From assembly GCF_946221145.1 (NCBI RefSeq), contig NZ_CAMIOH010000105.1:1-10708 (forward strand): 10,708 nt of DNA. The letters are read 5' to 3'. Made by a program: the position numbers and the translations under genes. Shown in pieces: positions 5,540 to 10,708 of this stretch; positions within the stretch are counted from its first letter, which is position 1, and the number at the start of each line of letters is the position of its first letter. The DNA comes from an uncultured Paracoccus sp. (lineage in GTDB: Bacteria; Pseudomonadota; Alphaproteobacteria; Rhodobacterales; Rhodobacteraceae). The notes beneath the pieces are model-generated. The model was not told the origin of the DNA, searched no databases, and saw nothing but the letters and a program-made list of their open reading frames with translations.

Positions 5540-7528
5540 ATGACGGATGAACCAAGGGCCGCCGGGGGGGAACGCCGGCGGCTTTTTGCATTCAACGCCG
5601 GGTTCTGGCGGGAACCGCGCCTGCGCCGGATCCTGACGCTGGCGGGGTGGGATCTGCGGCCGGGACTGCCCGGCCCCGGCGACAGTGTGGCGATCTGGGG
5701 CGCCAGCCCGACCGCCTGGCGAGGCCGCGCCGTCGCCCGTCACCGCGGCGCAGGCCTGGTCACGGTCGAGGATGCGTTCCTGCGGTCGATCCTGCCGGGC
5801 CGTGCATCAGGCCATGTCGCGCGGCGCGGGCCGGTGGGTCTGCTGATTGACCCGCTGGGGGTGCATTTCGACCCCCGCCAGCCATCGCTGATCGAGACGC
5901 TGATCCTGCAAGGCGCTGCCGGTCTGGAGCAGCGCGCCCGCGACGGCATCGCCCGTCTGCGCGCCGCCGATCTGTCGAAATACAATGCCCACAGGCCCGA
6001 CCTGGCCGCCCCCGATCCGGGCTATGTGATGGTGATCGACCAGACGCGCGGCGATGCATCCCTGATGGGCGCGGGGCGCGACCGTTTCCTGGCGATGCTG
6101 AGTGCCGCGCGGCGCGATCATCCCGACCGCCCGATCCTGCTGCGCAGCCATCCCGAAACGATCTGCGGCCTGCGCCCCGGCCATCTGCACCGTGCCGACA
6201 TGCGTCCGGGCGACATGCTGTGCGACCGGGAAATCTCGCCCTGGCGGCTGTTGGAGAACGCCCATGCCGTCTATGCCGTCAGCTCGCAACTGGGATACGA
6301 AGCGATCCTGGCCGGGCACCGGCCCCGGCTGTTCGGACAGCCTTTCTATGCGGGCTGGGGGCTAAGCGACGACGCCGATCCTCTGCCCCCCGGACGGCGC
6401 GGTTCCGCAACGGTCGAGGCACTGTTCGCCGCCAGCCACCTGTCTGCCCCGGTCTGGTATGACCCCTGCCGCGACCGGCTGACCGACTTCGACGGTGCCA
6501 TGGACCAGATCGAGGCCGAGGCGCAGGCCTTTCGCCAAGACCGCGACGGGCACCTGGCCCTTGGAATGCGGCTGTGGAAACGCCCGGCCATCGCACGCGC
6601 CTTTGGCGACGGGGCAGGCGTCCGCTTCGCCGAAAAACCCGGCCCCGGCGTGACCCTGGCCTGGGCGGGCGTGGCAGCCCAGGTGCCGGGCGCCGCGCGG
6701 GTGGAGGATGGCTTCCTGCGGTCGCGTGGCCTTGGGGCCGAACTGACCCCGCCGCTGTCGCTGGTGGCCGATGACCTGGGCATCTATTACGACCCGACGC
6801 GCGAAAGCCGCCTTGAACGGCTGATCGCCGCCGGTCCGCCACCGGGCGGCGTGGTGCGGGCCGAACGGCTGATCGCCGCGATCCGGGCGGCAGGGCTGTC
6901 GAAATACAATCTGACCGGCAGCTATCGCCCTGTCGCCTCCGACCGCCCGCGCATCCTGGTTCCGGGCCAGGTTCAGGACGACGCCTCGATCCGGCTGGGC
7001 GCGGGGCCGGAACGCACCAATCTGGACCTGCTGCGCCGCGTCCGCCGCGACAATCCCGATGCACATCTGATCTTCAAGCCCCATCCCGATGTCGAGGCCG
7101 GGCTGCGACCCGGCGCCATCGACGCCACCGGGCTGGCCGATGAAATCGCCGCCGGGGCTGACCCGATCGCCCTGCTGGCCCATGTCGATCAGGTCTGGAC
7201 CATCACCTCGACCCTGGGGTTCGAGGCGCTGTTGCGCGGCATTCCCGTGACCACCCTGGGCGCGCCCTTCTATGCGGGCTGGGGCCTGACCCGCGACCTT
7301 GGCCCGGTTCCGCCGCGCCGCACTGCCCGCCCCGATCTGGCGGCCCTGGCCCATGCCTGCCTGATCGCTTATCCCCGCTATCGCGACCCGGTCACCGGCC
7401 TGCCATGCCCGGCCGAAGTCGCGGTGGACCGGCTGCGCGACGGTATCGGCGCCCGCCCCCCGGCGCTGCGGCTTTTGGCCCGGCTGCAAGGGGGGCTGTC
7501 GGGTCACAGCTGGCTCTGGCGCCGCTGA
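5540..7528 (+). CDS. kpsC: Capsule beta-Kdo transferase, KpsC type, two catalytic domains
   Basis: A 662-residue KpsC (E. coli about 675). KpsC extends the first Kdo into a short poly-beta-Kdo linker with alternating linkages, using two transferase domains in one chain. Both are visible as an internal duplication about 310 residues apart: V-E-D-A-F-L-R-S (76-83) and V-E-D-G-F-L-R-S (388-395); L-S-K-Y-N (145-149 and 453-457); an R-S-H-P or K-P-H-P motif; S-S-Q-L-G-Y-E-A and T-S-T-L-G-F-E-A; and F-Y-A-G-W-G-L (269-275 and 577-583). All repeated motifs look intact in both halves, so both domains are probably active. The start is ATG 5540, seven bases after the lipoprotein stop, with only a poorly spaced AGGCGG before it, suggesting translational coupling. 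A terminator-like hairpin and a run of seven G lie within the first 16 codons. The later conserved F-N-A-G-F region supports coding through this element. Confidence 0.93.
   Translation: MTDEPRAAGGERRRLFAFNAGFWREPRLRRILTLAGWDLRPGLPGPGDSVAIWGASPTAWRGRAVARHRGAGLVTVEDAFLRSILPGRASGHVARRGPVGLLIDPLGVHFDPRQPSLIETLILQGAAGLEQRARDGIARLRAADLSKYNAHRPDLAAPDPGYVMVIDQTRGDASLMGAGRDRFLAMLSAARRDHPDRPILLRSHPETICGLRPGHLHRADMRPGDMLCDREISPWRLLENAHAVYAVSSQLGYEAILAGHRPRLFGQPFYAGWGLSDDADPLPPGRRGSATVEALFAASHLSAPVWYDPCRDRLTDFDGAMDQIEAEAQAFRQDRDGHLALGMRLWKRPAIARAFGDGAGVRFAEKPGPGVTLAWAGVAAQVPGAARVEDGFLRSRGLGAELTPPLSLVADDLGIYYDPTRESRLERLIAAGPPPGGVVRAERLIAAIRAAGLSKYNLTGSYRPVASDRPRILVPGQVQDDASIRLGAGPERTNLDLLRRVRRDNPDAHLIFKPHPDVEAGLRPGAIDATGLADEIAAGADPIALLAHVDQVWTITSTLGFEALLRGIPVTTLGAPFYAGWGLTRDLGPVPPRRTARPDLAALAHACLIAYPRYRDPVTGLPCPAEVAVDRLRDGIGARPPALRLLARLQGGLSGHSWLWRR
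5558..5587 (+). terminator. Intrinsic-terminator-shaped hairpin inside the 5' end of kpsC
   Basis: GCCGCCGG (5558-5565) and CCGGCGGC (5575-5582) form a perfect 8-bp stem, all G/C, around a 9-base loop, followed directly by five T (5583-5587). It begins 26 bases after the lipoprotein stop codon and covers codons 7-16 of kpsC. The shape is that of a Rho-independent terminator or attenuator; whether it terminates in vivo is inference. Ribosomes translating kpsC would melt it, so its effect would depend on kpsC translation. Confidence 0.6.
5972..7284 (+). repeat. kpsC: Internal DNA-level repeats of the two KpsC domains
   Basis: Two identical stretches recur exactly 924 bases (308 codons) apart: a 15-base stretch coding L-S-K-Y-N (5972-5986 and 6896-6910) and a 17-base stretch coding most of F-Y-A-G-W-G (6344-6360 and 7268-7284). 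They reflect the tandem domain duplication, preserved at DNA level only in the catalytic-motif codons. Confidence 0.85.
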
Positions 7529-7735
7529 CCCGTGAAAAAAGGGATAACGTCGCACCATGATCCCGGCATCCGCGATCCGGGCCTAGGCTTTGCAGGGCTT
7601 GGAAGACAGCGATTTCCCTCGACCCCGCCCGGGCAGAACGGTGTTCTCTGGCGATAGGGCAGAACGCCCGGCCCGGTTCCTTGGCATCCCCGCGCCGCGT
7701 TGCTAACTGTCGTCGGCACAGAGGAAAGTCCGACC
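7529..7735. promoter_or_regulatory. Intergenic region upstream of the cys operon
   Basis: 207 bases between kpsC and cysA, the likely site of the sulfate-transport promoter. A weak stem CCCGG/CCGGG (7562-7566 and 7577-7581) with a 10-base loop and no T run follows kpsC. The repeat cluster at 7631-7669 is described separately. A TTGGCA at 7681-7686 resembles a -35 box, but the sequence about 17 bases on (near 7704) is a poor -10 box. GAGGAAA at 7721-7727 is the cysA ribosome binding site. Confidence 0.45.
7631..7669. promoter_or_regulatory. Repeat cluster, candidate operator for the cys operon
   Basis: The 10-base direct repeat GGGCAGAACG occurs at 7631-7640 and 7657-7666, spaced 26 bases start to start. 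The first copy is part of a perfect inverted repeat AGAAC-N3-GTTCT (7635-7647). The second forms a GGGC/GCCC hairpin (7657-7669). It lies about 70-105 bases upstream of the cysA start. This would suit a dimeric regulator, such as a LysR-type CysB-like protein that binds several half-sites, but no regulator is identified in the window. Confidence 0.4.
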
Positions 7736-8826
<1,091 letters not shown>

Positions 8827-8830
<4 letters not shown>

Positions 8831-9834
8831 CGATCCGCGTGACATCCCGCCTGACCACCGCCCTTGCCGTCGTGCTGGGCCTTGCCGCCCCCGTGGCCGC
8901 GCAGGACAGCATCCTGAACGTGTCCTATGACATCTCGCGCGAACTGTTCGCCGAACTGAACCCGGTCTTTGCCCAGAAATGGCAGGCGGACACGGGCCGC
9001 GATGTGACCATCGACCAGTCGCATGGCGGGTCGTCCAAACAGGCGCGCGCCATTCTGGAAGGGCTGCCCGCCGATGTCGTCACCTTCAATCAGGTGACCG
9101 ATATCGACGTGCTGGCCAAGGACGGGCTGGTCGCAGAAAACTGGCGCGAGGCCTTCCCGAACGACGCCTCGCCCTATTATTCGCTGCCCGCCTTTCTGGT
9201 GCGCGACGGCAACCCCAAGGGGATCGAGGACTGGGACGACCTGACGAAAGAAGGTGTTCAGGTGATCTTCCCGAACCCCAAGACCAGCGGCAATGCGCGC
9301 TATACCTATCTGGCGGCCTATGCCTATGCGCTTGACCAGAACGGCGGCGATCAGGCAGCGGCGCAGGATTTCGTGAAGAAGATCTTCGACAACGTGCCGG
9401 TCTTCGATCAGGGCGGCCGCGCGGCCACCGCGACCTTTGCCGAACGCGGCATCGGCGATGTGCTGATCACCTTCGAGGCCGAGACCGGCGGCATCGCCCG
9501 TCAATATGCGGATGCGAAACTGGAACGCGTCACGCCCTCGCTGTCGCTGCTGGCGGAATTCCCGGTGGCGGTCGTGACCGGCAATGCCGACAGGAAGGGC
9601 ACGACCGAGGTCTCGACCGCCTATCTGAACTTCCTCTATTCGCCCGAGGCGCAGCGCGTGCTGGCGCAGAACTTCAACCGCGTCCATGATCAGGCGATCA
9701 CGGCGGAATATGCGGCGAATTTCCCCGACGTGAAGCTGGTCACGGTCGATGACGTGTTCGGCGGCTGGGACAAGGTTCAGGCCGAACATTTCGCCGAGGG
9801 CGGCATCCTCGACACGGTGTTCGTCAACCAATGA
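8827..9834 (+). CDS. cysP: Thiosulfate/sulfate-binding periplasmic protein, CysP type
   Basis: A 335-residue periplasmic solute-binding protein delivering thiosulfate/sulfate to CysT/CysW. A signal peptide covers residues 1-25, with cleavage near V-A-A before Q26. Family motifs: S-Y-D-I-S-R-E-L-F-A-E-L-N-P near the mature N-terminus, Q-S-H-G-G-S-S-K-Q-A (64-73), A-D-V-V-T-F-N-Q-V-T-D, F-P-N-P-K-T-S-G-N-A-R-Y-T-Y (148-161) and T-F-A-E-R-G-I-G-D-V-L-I-T-F-E (203-217). The F-N-Q-V-T-D and S-G-N-A-R-Y-T-Y forms and phenylalanine at 216 match my recollection of E. coli CysP; Sbp instead has L-A-L-A, S-G-G-A-R-W and a sulfate-contacting tryptophan there. The C-terminal V-F-G-G-W-D-K-V-Q-A-E-H-F is closer to Sbp. 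The start is GTG 8827, overlapping the cysA stop as GTGA, with a near-ideal AAGGAGG seven bases upstream. It overlaps cysT by 4 bases. Confidence 0.92.
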
Positions 9835-10685
9835 GCATGGCGGCGGTCATCCCCGCCAAGGGGCGGCAGCGGCGCGTGTTGCCGGGTTTCGGCCTGACGA
9901 TGGGGCTGACGCTAACCTATGTCGGCATCATCGTGCTGCTGCCCGTGATCGCCCTGTTCCTGAAGGGGGCGGAAATCGGCCCCGCCCGCTTCTGGGACAT
10001 CGTGACCGCCCCCCGCACGCTGGCCGCGCTGCGCCTGACCATCACCGCCGCCGCCCTGGCGACGGTGTTCAACGCGGCATACGGGCTGCTGATGGCCTGG
10101 GTGCTGGTGCGATACCGCTTTCCGGGGCGCAGGCTGCTGGACGCGATGATGGACATTCCCTTCGCCCTGCCCACCGCCGTCGCCGGTCTGGCCCTTACCG
10201 CGCTGTTTTCGCAAAACGGCTGGTATGGCGCTATCCTTGCCCCGGCGGGGGTGTCGGTCGTCTATACGATCTGGGGGGTGGCCATCGCCATGTCCTTCAC
10301 CTCGATCCCGTTCGTGGTGCGCACCGTCCAGCCGATCCTGGAAGATCTGGACCACAGCCAGGAAGAGGCCGCCCGGACGCTGGGCGCGACGCCCTTCCAG
10401 ATCTTCCGCCGGGTGATCTTTCCCGCGATCCTGCCCGCCTTCCTGATCGGCACGACCATCGCCTTTGCCCGGTCGCTGGGCGAATTCGGCGCGGTGATCT
10501 TCATCGCCGGGAACCTGCCGATGAAGACGGAAATCGCCTCGCTTCTGGCCGTCATCCGGCTTGAGGAATACGATTACAACGGCGCCGCCGCCATCGCGCT
10601 GACGCTGGTGGCGATCGCGATGCTGCTGCTGGTCCTGTCGAACTGGCTGCAATCGCGCCTGACCCGCCGCCGGGTGCCCGCATGA
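9831..10685 (+). CDS. cysT: Sulfate/thiosulfate ABC permease CysT (CysU)
   Basis: A 284-residue inner-membrane permease (E. coli CysU 277) that forms the translocation channel with CysW. About six hydrophobic helices are visible, the first at roughly residues 22-45 (L-T-M-G-L-T-L-T-Y-V-G-I-I-V-L-L-P-V-I). The cytoplasmic EAA coupling motif reads E-E-A-A-R-T-L-G-A-T-P-F-Q-I-F-R-R-V-I-F-P, and is followed by the characteristic R-S-L-G-E-F-G-A-V-I-F-I-A-G-N and an M-K-T-E segment. The start is ATG 9831, overlapping the cysP stop as ATGA. An ATG two codons later (9837) is possible. The stop overlaps the next start, again as ATGA, so the four genes are tightly coupled in translation. Confidence 0.94.
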   Translation: MSMAAVIPAKGRQRRVLPGFGLTMGLTLTYVGIIVLLPVIALFLKGAEIGPARFWDIVTAPRTLAALRLTITAAALATVFNAAYGLLMAWVLVRYRFPGRRLLDAMMDIPFALPTAVAGLALTALFSQNGWYGAILAPAGVSVVYTIWGVAIAMSFTSIPFVVRTVQPILEDLDHSQEEAARTLGATPFQIFRRVIFPAILPAFLIGTTIAFARSLGEFGAVIFIAGNLPMKTEIASLLAVIRLEEYDYNGAAAIALTLVAIAMLLLVLSNWLQSRLTRRRVPA

Positions 10686-10708
10686 CCGCCGCCACATCCC
10701 ATCCCGCC
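10682..10708 (+). CDS. cysW: Start of a second permease gene, presumably cysW (partial)
   Basis: Only nine codons (M-T-A-A-T-S-H-P-A) lie in the window before it ends. The ATG overlaps the cysT stop as ATGA, like the preceding junction. The identity is inferred entirely from operon order: an importer with CysA, CysP and CysT needs a CysW partner and none occurs earlier. The residues themselves are not diagnostic. Confidence 0.6.

Noticed and set aside
6362..7558. Open frame of 398 codons on the minus strand opposite kpsC
   Set aside because: It is a shadow of kpsC, whose duplicated transferase motifs establish the coding strand; the antisense product is G/Q/R-rich with no recognisable fold.
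7562..7581. CCCGG/CCGGG hairpin as a kpsC terminator
   Set aside because: Only 5 bp of stem, a 10-base loop and no T run; kept only as a note in the intergenic entry.

Overview
The window is high-GC DNA of alphaproteobacterial type, most like Rhodobacteraceae and in particular Paracoccus. The pointers are the strong G/C bias at third codon positions, a ribE-nusB pair followed by a small two-helix membrane protein, a DUF481 barrel with an acidic linker, and capsule Kdo-transferase genes grouped with an outer-membrane export lipoprotein. The genus is inferred from general family knowledge; no search was run.

Layout. (1) Minus strand, 21-890: a secreted DUF481 outer-membrane beta-barrel protein. 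(2) 891-1302: about 410 bases with no convincing gene, holding one imperfect stem-loop. (3) Minus strand, 2853 down to 1303: ribE (riboflavin synthase alpha), nusB (antitermination factor) and a small two-helix membrane protein, probably one operon. (4) 2854-2958: a short divergent intergenic region. (5) Plus strand, 2959-7528: a capsule block of KpsS-type Kdo transferase, Wza/BexD-type polysaccharide export lipoprotein and KpsC-type dual-domain Kdo transferase. (6) 7529-7735: an intergenic region with repeat elements that could be an operator. (7) Plus strand, 7736 to the window edge: a sulfate/thiosulfate ABC importer in the order cysA, cysP, cysT, cysW, with 4-base start/stop overlaps at every junction; cysW is cut after nine codons.

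How the genes work together. KpsS and KpsC build the poly-beta-Kdo linker on a phosphatidylglycerol-type lipid anchor, on which ABC-transporter-dependent capsules are carried, and the lipoprotein forms the outer-membrane exit channel. The matching inner-membrane exporter genes (kpsM, kpsT, kpsE) are not in the window. CysP captures thiosulfate/sulfate in the periplasm, CysT/CysW form the channel and CysA supplies ATP hydrolysis, feeding cysteine synthesis.

The most interesting non-coding signal is a textbook-shaped intrinsic terminator (8-bp perfect GC stem plus five T) lying inside the first codons of kpsC, just after the lipoprotein gene. It suggests attenuation or translation-coupled control of kpsC. 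I found no clearly new multi-gene system; most of the window is recognisable housekeeping, capsule and transport genes.
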